Part shown: positions 1 to 7,064 of the stretch, piece by piece | Layout of the letters: each line of letters begins with the position of its first letter | Numbering within the stretch: the first letter of the stretch is position 1 | Assembly: GCA_903829855.1 (NCBI GenBank) | Contig: CAIKRN010000257.1 | Coordinates: 1-26,275 of the forward strand | Length of the DNA: 26,275 nucleotides | Direction: 5' to 3' | Source of the DNA: an uncultured Opitutia bacterium | GTDB taxonomy: Bacteria; Verrucomicrobiota; Verrucomicrobiia; Opitutales; UBA953 | Made by a program: the position numbers and the translations under genes | Notes under the pieces: generated by a model | Told to the model about the DNA's origin: nothing | What the model saw: only the letters and a program-made list of their open reading frames with translations | Database searches by the model: none

Positions 1-202
1 ATTGGATGAGCGGGCGTTGTGTCCCGATATCATCATCACGGGGCATACACACATCCCGAAAATCGAACAAGAGGGTGCCGTGCTGCGCGTAAACCCAGGC
101 AGCGCTGGTCCGCGACGGTTTAACCTTCCCGTGACGGTCGCCCGGATTACGGTTCGGCAGGGCAGGGCCGTCGCCCGCCTGATCCACCTCGACGTGACAT
201 GA
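1..202 (+). CDS. YfcE/MJ0936-family metallophosphoesterase, C-terminal fragment
   Basis: Only the last 66 or so residues are in the window; the frame is open through the left edge, so the true start lies outside. The fragment carries the GHTHIP motif, the last metal-binding block of calcineurin-like phosphoesterases, followed by a VNPGSAGPRRF segment typical of the small YfcE/MJ0936 phosphodiesterases. In that family the two His residues of GHTH bind a dinuclear metal centre that hydrolyses phosphodiesters; the natural substrate is usually unknown. The stop codon overlaps the start of the next gene (ATGA at 199-202), which implies translational coupling with the helicase gene and a shared transcript. 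The family call is firm; the substrate cannot be told from this fragment. Confidence 0.85.
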   Translation, partial: LDERALCPDIIITGHTHIPKIEQEGAVLRVNPGSAGPRRFNLPVTVARITVRQGRAVARLIHLDVT

Positions 203-2730
203 AGCAAGCCTTGCCGATTGATGACCTGAAGGAGGGCCTCACTGCCGCCTGTGGTCGCGTCCGGCGACTCGTCCTGCGCGCTCCCACCGGCTCGGGTAAG
301 TCTACGCGGATTCCGCAGATGCTCTTGGATTTGGGATTAGTCGAAGGGCAGATCATCGTCTTGCAGCCACGGCGAATCGCCGCCCGCTTACTGGCCGCAC
401 GTATCGCGCAGGAGCGCAATGTCCGGCTGGGGGGTGAGGTCGGGTATCAGATTCGCTTTGAGCGGGTCGAGTCGGCCCAGACGCGCATCAAATTCGTGAC
501 CGAAGCGTTATTGCTTCGACAGATGGCTTCCGACCCCGAGCTCAAGGGTGTCGGTGCCGTCATCTTTGATGAATTCCATGAAAGGAATCTTCACTCTGAC
601 GTGGCGCTGGCCTTGGCGCGCCGACTGCAGGAGACCCGGCGCCCCGACCTTCTCATCATGGCGATGTCTGCTACCCTGGATACCGAGGGCGTAGCGAAAT
701 GGCTTGGCTCGGCCGAGACCCTCGCCGCCGATGGGCGCGCTTATCCAGTGGAGATCGAGTACACGCATCTCCCTCGTAACTCCGCTCGGCCGATTTGGGA
801 TGCCGCTGCCGAGCAGGTGCGCCGATTGCTCCAGGAAGAAGCCGAAGGCGATATTCTGGTCTTCATGCCAGGCTCTTATGAGATCATGCGCACCATCGGT
901 GCCGTCCGGAATCTGCCGGAGTCGGGCGGGGTGGAGATTCTTCCACTTTACGGCGAGCTGCCGCCCGAGGAACAAGACCGAGCGGTCAAGCCCGGACCGA
1001 ACCGAAAAGTCATTGTGGCGACCAATGTCGCGGAGACCTCGTTGACGATTCCCGGCGTCCGCGCCGTCGTCGACGCTGGCTTGGCTCGTATCGCCCGTTT
1101 CGATGCGCATCGCGGCATCGACACGCTGCTCGTGGAGCCAATTTCCCAAGCCTCTGCGGAGCAGCGTGCGGGTCGCGCCGGTCGCACTGGCCCGGGGCGT
1201 TGTGTCCGACTTTGGTCGCAGACTGATCAAGAGGCTCGCCCGCTCCGCGAAGTCCCCGAGATTCGCCGGGTAGATCTTTCGGAGACCATTCTGTTATTAC
1301 TGTCCTCCGGGTGGGGCGATGCGGCGACCTTTCCCTGGTATGAAAAACCGGAGGATAAAGCCCTCCAGCGCGCCTTGGCGGTGCTGGCAGATCTCGGGGC
1401 GGTGGATACTCATGGGAAACTTACCCCGATCGGCCGACGGATGGCGGTCTTTCCGGCACACCCACGGTACGCGCGCATGTTGCTGGCTGCGGGCGACTTT
1501 GATTGCGTCTTTGAAGTCTGTCGCATCGCCGGTCTGGCCCAAGGCCGCGATATTCTTTTTCGGAAAGTAGACGATCGCACCGAGAACGCGCGGGATTCAG
1601 TAGAGCAAGAAGATGGGTCGGACTTTTTCCCTCGCCTCGCTTTATTGCAGCGTGCCATCGACATGAAGTTTGATGCCGATGCCTGCGATCGATTTGGCGT
1701 CCATGGGCAGGCCGCCCGCCAAGCCGATCAAGCTGCGCGTCAGTTTCTCCGCCTCGCCGAAGGGCAGGGGCTTCCGGTCAGCGACCAGGTGGCCGATCCA
1801 GCTTCGGTCCGCCGGTGTATCCTACTGGGCTTCTCGGACCGTCTCGCCGTTCGGCTGGATGCCGGAACATTGCGTTGCGCGCTCGTCCACGGGCGGAGCG
1901 GTGAACTCCGTCGGGAGTCGGCCATTCGCAATGCCAAGCTTCTTGTCGCCGCGGAGGTCGACGAAATTCAGGCCCGCGGCGGCGTCACCACCTACCTGTC
2001 CTTGGCCACTGCCGTGGAGGAATCCTGGTTGCAGGAACTTTTCCCGGATGATTTTACCTCGGTAAATCAGGTTCGCTATGACGCCACCCAGCGCCGGGTC
2101 GTGACGCGTACGGAGCGACGCTTCCGCGACTTGGTCCTTGAGGCCAAGGAGCGCGATGATGCGCCTTCCGATGCCGCGAGTCGTATTCTTGCGGCGGAGG
2201 TCGCCGCGGGCCGCCTGGAATTGGAGAAATGGGATCCTTCGGTGGATGCCTGGATTCGACGCGTTAATTTCCTTTCCAAACATTGCCCCGAACTCGGTAT
2301 CCCGGCCTTCGATGAGGACGCCCGCCGAATGGTCATCGAAGAAGTCTGCGCGGGAGCGGTCGCCTATCGGGATATTCGCGACCGGCCAGTCTTCGGCGTG
2401 GTGCGGGGTTGGCTGACCCATGAACAAGCCATGGCCTTGGATTCTTATTGTCCCGAGCGCATCATTTTGCCACGCAAAAAGCACCCTGCAAAAATCGAAT
2501 ACACCGAGGACGCGACCGCGGAAATTGAAGCCACCGTTCAAGAACTGTACGATTTTCCGGGCAGCAAACTGCGAGTATGCATGGGAAAGATTCCGATGAT
2601 CATCTGTATCCAGTCGCCCGCTCGCCGCACGCAGCAGCGCACCTCCGACCTCGATGCTTTTTGGAAAGGTTCTTACGAAGGCGTTAAAAAAGAACTCAAA
2701 GGTCGCTATCCGAGACATGAATGGCGCTGA
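199..2730 (+). CDS. hrpB: ATP-dependent helicase HrpB
   Basis: An 843-residue DEAH-type superfamily 2 helicase. Visible motifs in order: Walker A GSGKST at residues 31-36, the Walker B variant DEFH at 124-127 inside DEFHERNLHSD, SAT at 157-159, and motif VI QRAGRAGR at 322-329. The DEFHER(N/S)LH(A/S)D form and the C-terminal block (SPARRTQQRTSDLDAFWKGS, then the RYPRHEW end) are the hallmarks that separate HrpB from HrpA. Length matches the HrpB family, roughly 820-850 residues. HrpB is a presumed RNA helicase with no settled role in most bacteria. The ATG is chosen because it overlaps the upstream stop by 4 bases (ATGA) and lies just before the helicase core; no Shine-Dalgarno sequence is visible. 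A following exonuclease gene begins within a few bases of its stop, suggesting an RNA/DNA-processing operon. Confidence 0.95.
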   Translation: MKQALPIDDLKEGLTAACGRVRRLVLRAPTGSGKSTRIPQMLLDLGLVEGQIIVLQPRRIAARLLAARIAQERNVRLGGEVGYQIRFERVESAQTRIKFVTEALLLRQMASDPELKGVGAVIFDEFHERNLHSDVALALARRLQETRRPDLLIMAMSATLDTEGVAKWLGSAETLAADGRAYPVEIEYTHLPRNSARPIWDAAAEQVRRLLQEEAEGDILVFMPGSYEIMRTIGAVRNLPESGGVEILPLYGELPPEEQDRAVKPGPNRKVIVATNVAETSLTIPGVRAVVDAGLARIARFDAHRGIDTLLVEPISQASAEQRAGRAGRTGPGRCVRLWSQTDQEARPLREVPEIRRVDLSETILLLLSSGWGDAATFPWYEKPEDKALQRALAVLADLGAVDTHGKLTPIGRRMAVFPAHPRYARMLLAAGDFDCVFEVCRIAGLAQGRDILFRKVDDRTENARDSVEQEDGSDFFPRLALLQRAIDMKFDADACDRFGVHGQAARQADQAARQFLRLAEGQGLPVSDQVADPASVRRCILLGFSDRLAVRLDAGTLRCALVHGRSGELRRESAIRNAKLLVAAEVDEIQARGGVTTYLSLATAVEESWLQELFPDDFTSVNQVRYDATQRRVVTRTERRFRDLVLEAKERDDAPSDAASRILAAEVAAGRLELEKWDPSVDAWIRRVNFLSKHCPELGIPAFDEDARRMVIEEVCAGAVAYRDIRDRPVFGVVRGWLTHEQAMALDSYCPERIILPRKKHPAKIEYTEDATAEIEATVQELYDFPGSKLRVCMGKIPMIICIQSPARRTQQRTSDLDAFWKGSYEGVKKELKGRYPRHEWR

Positions 2731-2734
2731 ACCG

Positions 2735-3415
2735 ATGAGCACCCACGCACCAGTCTGGTCAGACACCCCGATTCATGTCGTCGACTTTGAGGGAAGCGTC
2801 CATACGGGCGTGGTGGAGTTTGGCGTGGCCACGATGATGCATGGTGAAGTCATCTCCGCTTCGACCAGCTTGCATGCCGCCCGTCAGCCGATCCCCGCTA
2901 TCGATACACAGTGCCACGGACTAGGAGCAAAGGACCTCAAGGGACTCCCGCCGTTTGAATCCGCCTGGCCCCAGTGGGTTGCCTTGCGCCAAACCGGGTT
3001 ACTCGCTGCCCACAACGCCTCAGTGGAGGCAGGTCTACTCCGCGGGACCTGGCCGCGCCCATCGGCGGTCCCTGCTTTCGTGGGCGAGGCCGCTTCCGTC
3101 GCGGAGTGGGGGCCGTGGGTGGATACCTGCCGATTGGCTCGGGCTTGGGCGCCAAGCCTAGGTGACTTTCGTCTATCCGCCCTGATTTCATCTCTACGGC
3201 TGGGGGCGAAGCTCGATGTGCTGGCCGTCCAGCACTGCCCGCCCGCTCGGCGGCGGTATCACTGTGCTCTGTATGACGCCTTGGCGGCCGCTCTCATCTT
3301 GCGAGCGCTTTGCGGGCTGGAAGGGCGTTCCGCGGCCCCGCTTTCCCAGCTGGTCCGGGATAGTATGTCCGCACCGGCCGCCGACGATTTAATGCAAGGC
3401 GAGCTGGGCCTTTAG
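2735..3415 (+). CDS. DEDDh-type 3'-5' exonuclease (DnaQ-like fold)
   Basis: A 226-residue protein with the three exonuclease blocks of the DnaQ/RNase T superfamily. Exo I is VVDFEGS (Asp17 and Glu19), Exo II is AHNASVEAGLL (His93, Asn94, Glu98), and Exo III is HCALYDA (His176, Asp181), which fits the HxxxxD form of the DEDDh class. The usual Asp of Exo II (HNAxFD) is Glu98 here, a conservative but notable change. The family removes nucleotides from 3' ends of DNA or RNA using two metal ions. The substrate cannot be told; no polymerase or helicase domain is attached. I took the ATG at 2735, four bases after the hrpB stop; an ATG at 2717, overlapping hrpB, would add six residues. Coupling to hrpB suggests a joint role in nucleic-acid turnover (inference). 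Confidence 0.8.
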   Translation: MSTHAPVWSDTPIHVVDFEGSVHTGVVEFGVATMMHGEVISASTSLHAARQPIPAIDTQCHGLGAKDLKGLPPFESAWPQWVALRQTGLLAAHNASVEAGLLRGTWPRPSAVPAFVGEAASVAEWGPWVDTCRLARAWAPSLGDFRLSALISSLRLGAKLDVLAVQHCPPARRRYHCALYDALAAALILRALCGLEGRSAAPLSQLVRDSMSAPAADDLMQGELGL

Positions 3416-3430
3416 TTTCCGCTTCACTCC

Positions 3431-3462
3431 GAGGGGTTGGCCTAACTAGATAGGCGTCCCTC
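3431..3462 (+). other. Hairpin abutting the mdh start codon
   Basis: GAGGG (3431-3435) pairs with CCCTC (3458-3462), and GCCTA (3440-3444) with TAGGC (3451-3455), closing a six-base loop. The structure ends one base before the mdh ATG. It has no following T run, so it is not a standard terminator for the upstream operon. It could be a leader element acting on translation, or chance. Confidence 0.35.
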
Positions 3463-3463
3463 T

Positions 3464-4465
3464 ATGGCTTCCAAGTCCCCCATTCGCGTCGCGGTCACCG
3501 GCGCCGCCGGCAACATCGGTTACGCTGCCATCTTCCGCCTGGCTTCCGGCGCCGTCTTCGGCCCCGACCAGCCGATTGCGCTCAATCTGATTGAAGTCGG
3601 GCCTGGCCTTAACGCCCTCGCCGGCGTCGTGATGGAGCTTCAGGACTGTGCCTTCCCTTTACTCACTGACGTGGTCGCTACCGGCGATCTGAACGAAGGC
3701 TTTAAAGACGCCGACTGGTGCCTGCTCATCGGCGCCGTGCCCCGGAAGGACGGTATGGAGCGCAAAGACCTCCTCGGCATCAACGGCAAGATTTTCATCG
3801 GCCAAGGTGAAGCCATTGCGCGTAGCGCAAAGAAGACCGTCAAAGTGCTCGTCGTTGGAAATCCTTGCAACACGAACGCCCTGATTGCGCTGCGCTCCGC
3901 CGGTAATCTTCCCTCTGAGAATTTCTTTGCCATGACACGCCTCGACGAGAACCGCGCCAAGTCGCAACTCGCAGGCAAGGCCGGCGCTCATAACTCCGTC
4001 GTCAAGAACGTCGCCATCTGGGGTAATCATTCTTCGACGCAGTATCCCGACTTCACCAACGCCACCATCGGCGGCCAGCCGGCCATGCAGGTCATCACCG
4101 ACCACGCTTGGCTCAAGGAGACTTTTGTCTCCGACGTGCAGAAGCGTGGAGCTGCAGTGATCAAGGCCCGCGGCGCCTCTTCCGCTGCCTCTGCCGCCAA
4201 CGCCGCCCTCGACACTTTGCGGAGCCTTCACTTCCCGACTCCCGCTGGCGACTGGCACTCCGTGGCCGTTCTCTCCAAGGGTGATTACGGCATCTCGCCG
4301 GGTATCATGTTCGGCTACCCGCTCCGCACCAAGGCCGACGGCTCTTGGGAAATCGTACAGGGTCTGCCGCTCGACGCCTTCTCCAGGGAGAAGATTGCAA
4401 TCACCGAGAAGGAGTTACTCGAAGAGCGTGCGACTGCTTCTGAAGCACTTGGCCTGAAGCTCTGA
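3464..4465 (+). CDS. mdh: Malate dehydrogenase (NAD-dependent, type 2)
   Basis: A 333-residue protein of the lactate/malate dehydrogenase superfamily, type 2 malate dehydrogenase group (usual length about 325-335). It interconverts malate and oxaloacetate in the TCA cycle in the cytoplasm. Visible elements: the Rossmann glycine motif GAAGNIGY near residue 14, the VPRKDGMERKDLL loop that holds substrate-binding arginines, the NAD-contact segment GNPCNTNA, the TRLDENRA block with the catalytic-pair Asp and substrate Arg, and the proton-relay His189 in GNHSSTQYPDF. The start gives a standard N-terminus just before the first beta strand. No Shine-Dalgarno sequence is visible; a hairpin ends one base before the ATG. 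It appears monocistronic, between the exonuclease gene and a convergent secreted-protein gene, with a hairpin downstream. Confidence 0.95.
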   Translation: MASKSPIRVAVTGAAGNIGYAAIFRLASGAVFGPDQPIALNLIEVGPGLNALAGVVMELQDCAFPLLTDVVATGDLNEGFKDADWCLLIGAVPRKDGMERKDLLGINGKIFIGQGEAIARSAKKTVKVLVVGNPCNTNALIALRSAGNLPSENFFAMTRLDENRAKSQLAGKAGAHNSVVKNVAIWGNHSSTQYPDFTNATIGGQPAMQVITDHAWLKETFVSDVQKRGAAVIKARGASSAASAANAALDTLRSLHFPTPAGDWHSVAVLSKGDYGISPGIMFGYPLRTKADGSWEIVQGLPLDAFSREKIAITEKELLEERATASEALGLKL

Positions 4466-4487
4466 AGGGATTCTAATGAAAGACTAG

Positions 4488-4512
4488 GCGGCAAGGGACC
4501 TCCCTTGACCGC
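4488..4512. terminator. Hairpin between convergent mdh and DUF362-like genes
   Basis: GCGGCAAGGG (4488-4497) pairs with CCCTTG-A-CCGC (4502-4512), a ten-pair stem with one bulged A and an ACCT loop. It lies 23 bases after the mdh stop and 58 bases after the stop of the opposing gene. The T run is weak (GGCTTTC follows on the plus strand), so it is a plausible two-way terminator rather than a textbook one. Confidence 0.5.
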
Positions 4513-4569
4513 GGCTTTCAGTTGACCGCCTTCCGGGCTGGACTAGCCAACCTGCGCGCATCGCGTTGA

Positions 4570-5595
4570 TCAGGGGGCGGGCAATCGAACCAGTGTAATC
4601 TCCGAGGGACGGCAGGTGCCCAGTCGAATCTCGCTGGAGTTAGCGGTGGCAAAGATAGGCGGTTCGGGGTGGATAGTCTCAATGCCGCTGGCAGCACGCC
4701 CGGAATTAATTTTCTGCAAGCCCACGAAGTCAATGATGACGGGGTTAGCACTGCACAGCATGGTTTTCTCGGAGCGGCACCAGCCCGCGTCGAAGCTTGG
4801 CCCGCCGAGCACTTGGTAACGCTCCAGGGAGAGAATCGTGAGCGCATTACGCTTCGCGAGCTTAGGGGTCGCGTAGACTTCAACGGCGGCCTTGGCCGCA
4901 TTAGCGGGATTACCCAGAAACCGTTCGGCGTTGAGAATATTTCCAAGCGAAGCAGAGGCAATTGCCCCATGGACGCCCAGAGATGTACTGTCGGACAGGA
5001 CGGGAAGGTTGATCCAGAAGTCGACATCATCCATGAGGGTCTTCGGAAGGATGCTGGTTCGTTCGTTACTCCAGGTCTGCGTTGGCGTGCTCGGCTTAGG
5101 CACCACTTGATTTTCGTAGCGGTATTGGGTCTCCTTGATCCAACTCGGGTCTTTGACCCAAGTGCCGACTCGGTCAGCCCACGCGAGCACGGGAAATCCT
5201 TCGAAAGACTGGTCGGCCTCCGAGGTGGCTGGAAGGAAGCCAGCCTTGCGAAGGGTATCTTGTTTGGTGTCGCACAGGTAGATGGCCTTCTGGGTGAAAC
5301 CGCGGCGCATCAAGGCGGAGGTTACGGCGCGCACCAAGGGTTTAGGGGTTGAGAGGCCGATGCCGGATTCTGACGACAGCTTGAGGCCGCACGATTTGAG
5401 TATCGATGGGTGTAAATTGATGCCGGTGCGGCCCTCGAATTCAACCAGAGTCTTTTCGACGGCTGGTCCGTAGTCTTTGTCTTCAAAGCCCCCGAGCTTC
5501 TGCTCGACTAGGAGTAGCTTCGGGTCAATCGCGGCACTGCCATACTGCGGGAGTAAGCTGGCTAACGATAAGACTACTAGAACGGAAAGGCGCAT
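4570..5595 (-). CDS. Secreted DUF362-like protein of unknown function
   Basis: A 341-residue protein that starts with a clear signal peptide (MRLSVLVVLSLASLLPQYG, then SAA-I as a likely cleavage site), so it is exported. I chose the ATG at 5595 because the longer open frame upstream is charged, unlike a leader, and runs into the divergent exporter gene. The middle and C-terminal parts resemble DUF362 (PF04015): a VRAVTSALMRRGFTQKAIYL segment, a LPVLSDSTSLGVHGAIAS segment, a GNILNAERFLG block, and a GGPSFDAGW...NPVIIDFVGLQKI ending. Some DUF362 proteins carry iron-sulfur clusters, but no ferredoxin-type Cys clusters are visible here. The gene diverges from an MFS exporter. The function is unknown; the family call is from pattern memory and moderate. 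Confidence 0.65.
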   Translation of the reverse strand: MRLSVLVVLSLASLLPQYGSAAIDPKLLLVEQKLGGFEDKDYGPAVEKTLVEFEGRTGINLHPSILKSCGLKLSSESGIGLSTPKPLVRAVTSALMRRGFTQKAIYLCDTKQDTLRKAGFLPATSEADQSFEGFPVLAWADRVGTWVKDPSWIKETQYRYENQVVPKPSTPTQTWSNERTSILPKTLMDDVDFWINLPVLSDSTSLGVHGAIASASLGNILNAERFLGNPANAAKAAVEVYATPKLAKRNALTILSLERYQVLGGPSFDAGWCRSEKTMLCSANPVIIDFVGLQKINSGRAASGIETIHPEPPIFATANSSEIRLGTCRPSEITLVRLPAP

Positions 5596-5601
5596 AGGGT
5601 C

Positions 5602-5629
5602 ATCATCCGAGGAAGCCCCGATTTCGCAA
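5602..5629 (-). promoter_or_regulatory. Possible promoter for the DUF362-like gene (leaderless geometry)
   Basis: On the minus strand TTGCGA (5629-5624) and GATGAT (5607-5602) are 16 bases apart, each matching four of six sigma-70 consensus bases. The -10 box ends six bases before the ATG at 5595, so a start site seven bases downstream would be the A of the ATG. The sequence match alone is modest. Confidence 0.35.
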
Positions 5630-5649
5630 GCCGCTGTTTTGTTTGCGAA
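5623..5649. repeat. Inverted repeat TTCGCAA-N13-TTGCGAA in a divergent promoter region
   Basis: Perfect seven-base arms (5623-5629 and 5643-5649) with a 13-base centre lie between the divergent DUF362-like gene and MFS exporter. Each arm also supplies the candidate -35 box (TTGCGA) of the gene it faces away from the centre. It could be a shared operator, or symmetry caused by two similar -35 boxes. Confidence 0.5.
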
Positions 5650-5656
5650 GAGGCGG

Positions 5657-5678
5657 ATTCGCCCCATCTTGGGCGAAT
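5657..5678. promoter_or_regulatory. Palindrome over the MFS exporter start codon
   Basis: ATTCGCCC (5657-5664) and GGGCGAAT (5671-5678) are perfect eight-base arms around a six-base centre. The right arm contains the A and T of the exporter ATG (5677-5679). As DNA it could be a repressor operator; as RNA a hairpin hiding the start codon. Confidence 0.5.
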
Positions 5679-7059
5679 GTCTGCCTCCGTCGTCATTCCC
5701 CAGCGTCGTATCCTCGGGCTCATCTTCCTGACGGTGTTCATGGATATCATCGGTTTCAGCGTGATCATCCCGCTGTTCCCGCATCTTCTCGACTATTACA
5801 TCCAGGCAGAAGGAGTCACTGGCTCACTCGTCCGCACCTTGATGTCCGTCGCCCAGTGGATTGGCGGCGACGTCGTTTTTCAGAAGAAGGTCCTGCTCCC
5901 GGTCCTATTCGGAGGCCTGCTCAGCAGTCTCTATTCCGGCCTGCAGTTTATCTTTTCTCCCATCTGGGGTGCACTTTCTGACCGCTTGGGTCGTCGTCGT
6001 ATCCTTACCATCACCCTCGCGGGGAGTGCGCTATCCTACATGCTCTGGATTTTTGCGGCCCATTTTTGGGTGGTGGTGCTCACTCGACTCATCTGCGGCA
6101 TGATGGCTGGAAATATCGCCGTCGCTAGCGCCGCTGCCGCAGACATCACCGAGGAAAAAGATCGCACTAAAGGGATGGCGGTTGTCGGTATTGCTATCGG
6201 GATGGGCTTCTTGGTCGGACCCATCATCGGGGCGCTGACGGCTCCGGCGGTGATGGCCCAAGGGTCGGTAATCGGCCAAGGCATTCCGGTTGCTTCCCTG
6301 GCCCTGAACCCGTTTTCGTTGCCGGCATTCGTCTCGGCCTGCATGGCCTCCCTGAACTTTATCTTGGTGCTCGCGTACTTCCCCGAGACATTGCCGCCCG
6401 AGCGTCGAGCTGGCGTCGATGCCGTCCGTCCTTCCATCTTTGATTTGGCTAAAGTCGAGTCTTCCGCCGTCCGGCGTACTTCTCTGGCGAACTTGCTCTA
6501 CCAGGTCGCGTTTACCGGTATGGAAAATACGGTCGTTTTTTTGACCTTCGCCTTGTTCGCTTACAGCCCTCGTGATAATGCAGGGCTATTCCTTTTTAAC
6601 GGTGGGTGTATGATCGTTGCCCAGGGTATGGCTCGGCAGCTGGTGAAGCGCCTGGGGCAGCGTAAAGTAGTCATGCTCGGGATGGGTTTCGCCGTCATCG
6701 CGTTCGCCTTGGTGGCGTTCATTCCTCAGCCGCCCGGCGGCGATACTACCCGAATGGTTTCATGGGGTAAGAGCGCCTTCTTCGTGGGCATGGGCCTGAT
6801 CTCTTTTGCGACAGGATTGATTTTGCCGAGCATTTCTGCGCTCGCATCACTGTACTCCAGCCCCACTGAGCAGGGGCGCAATCTGGGCATCCTGCGGTCC
6901 GCAGGTTCTTTGGCCCGAGTGGTTGGCCCCATCACGGCAGCGCTGATTTACTTCAAGACGGGCTCACACTGCTGGGTATATGTCTGCGCCACTTTGCTTA
7001 TGCTCCCAGCGCTTTGGGTGGTCAGGGGCTTACCTGAGCCACAGACGAAGGGTGCCTGA
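5677..7059 (+). CDS. MFS exporter, TetA/MdtG-like
   Basis: A 460-residue hydrophobic protein with about 12 predicted membrane spans. The first span is GLIFLTVFMDIIGFSVIIPL, the N-terminal signature of drug:proton antiporters of the TCR/Tet group. MFS motif A is visible as SDRLGRRRIL between spans 2 and 3, and the VGIAIGMGFLVGPIIGAL segment matches the span 5 motif (GxxxGPxxGG-like) of antiporters. A stretch of about 35 residues between spans 1 and 2 (QAEGVTGSLVRTLMSVAQWI onward) is longer than usual. It is therefore a proton-driven efflux pump; its substrate cannot be read from sequence. A later Met would fall inside span 1, so the ATG at 5677 is preferred even though a palindrome covers it. 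It diverges from the DUF362-like gene and converges with the porphyrin gene, with stops only a few bases apart. Confidence 0.85.
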   Translation: MSASVVIPQRRILGLIFLTVFMDIIGFSVIIPLFPHLLDYYIQAEGVTGSLVRTLMSVAQWIGGDVVFQKKVLLPVLFGGLLSSLYSGLQFIFSPIWGALSDRLGRRRILTITLAGSALSYMLWIFAAHFWVVVLTRLICGMMAGNIAVASAAAADITEEKDRTKGMAVVGIAIGMGFLVGPIIGALTAPAVMAQGSVIGQGIPVASLALNPFSLPAFVSACMASLNFILVLAYFPETLPPERRAGVDAVRPSIFDLAKVESSAVRRTSLANLLYQVAFTGMENTVVFLTFALFAYSPRDNAGLFLFNGGCMIVAQGMARQLVKRLGQRKVVMLGMGFAVIAFALVAFIPQPPGGDTTRMVSWGKSAFFVGMGLISFATGLILPSISALASLYSSPTEQGRNLGILRSAGSLARVVGPITAALIYFKTGSHCWVYVCATLLMLPALWVVRGLPEPQTKGA

Positions 7060-7064
7060 AGGGT

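Noticed and set aside
1822..2766. 314-codon open frame on the minus strand opposite the hrpB 3' end
   Set aside because: It lies wholly over well-conserved HrpB sequence and has no domain, leader or promoter of its own.
5596..5784. N-terminal extension of the DUF362-like protein
   Set aside because: It is highly charged, precedes a perfect signal peptide, and overlaps the start of the divergent exporter; the shorter form is far more likely.
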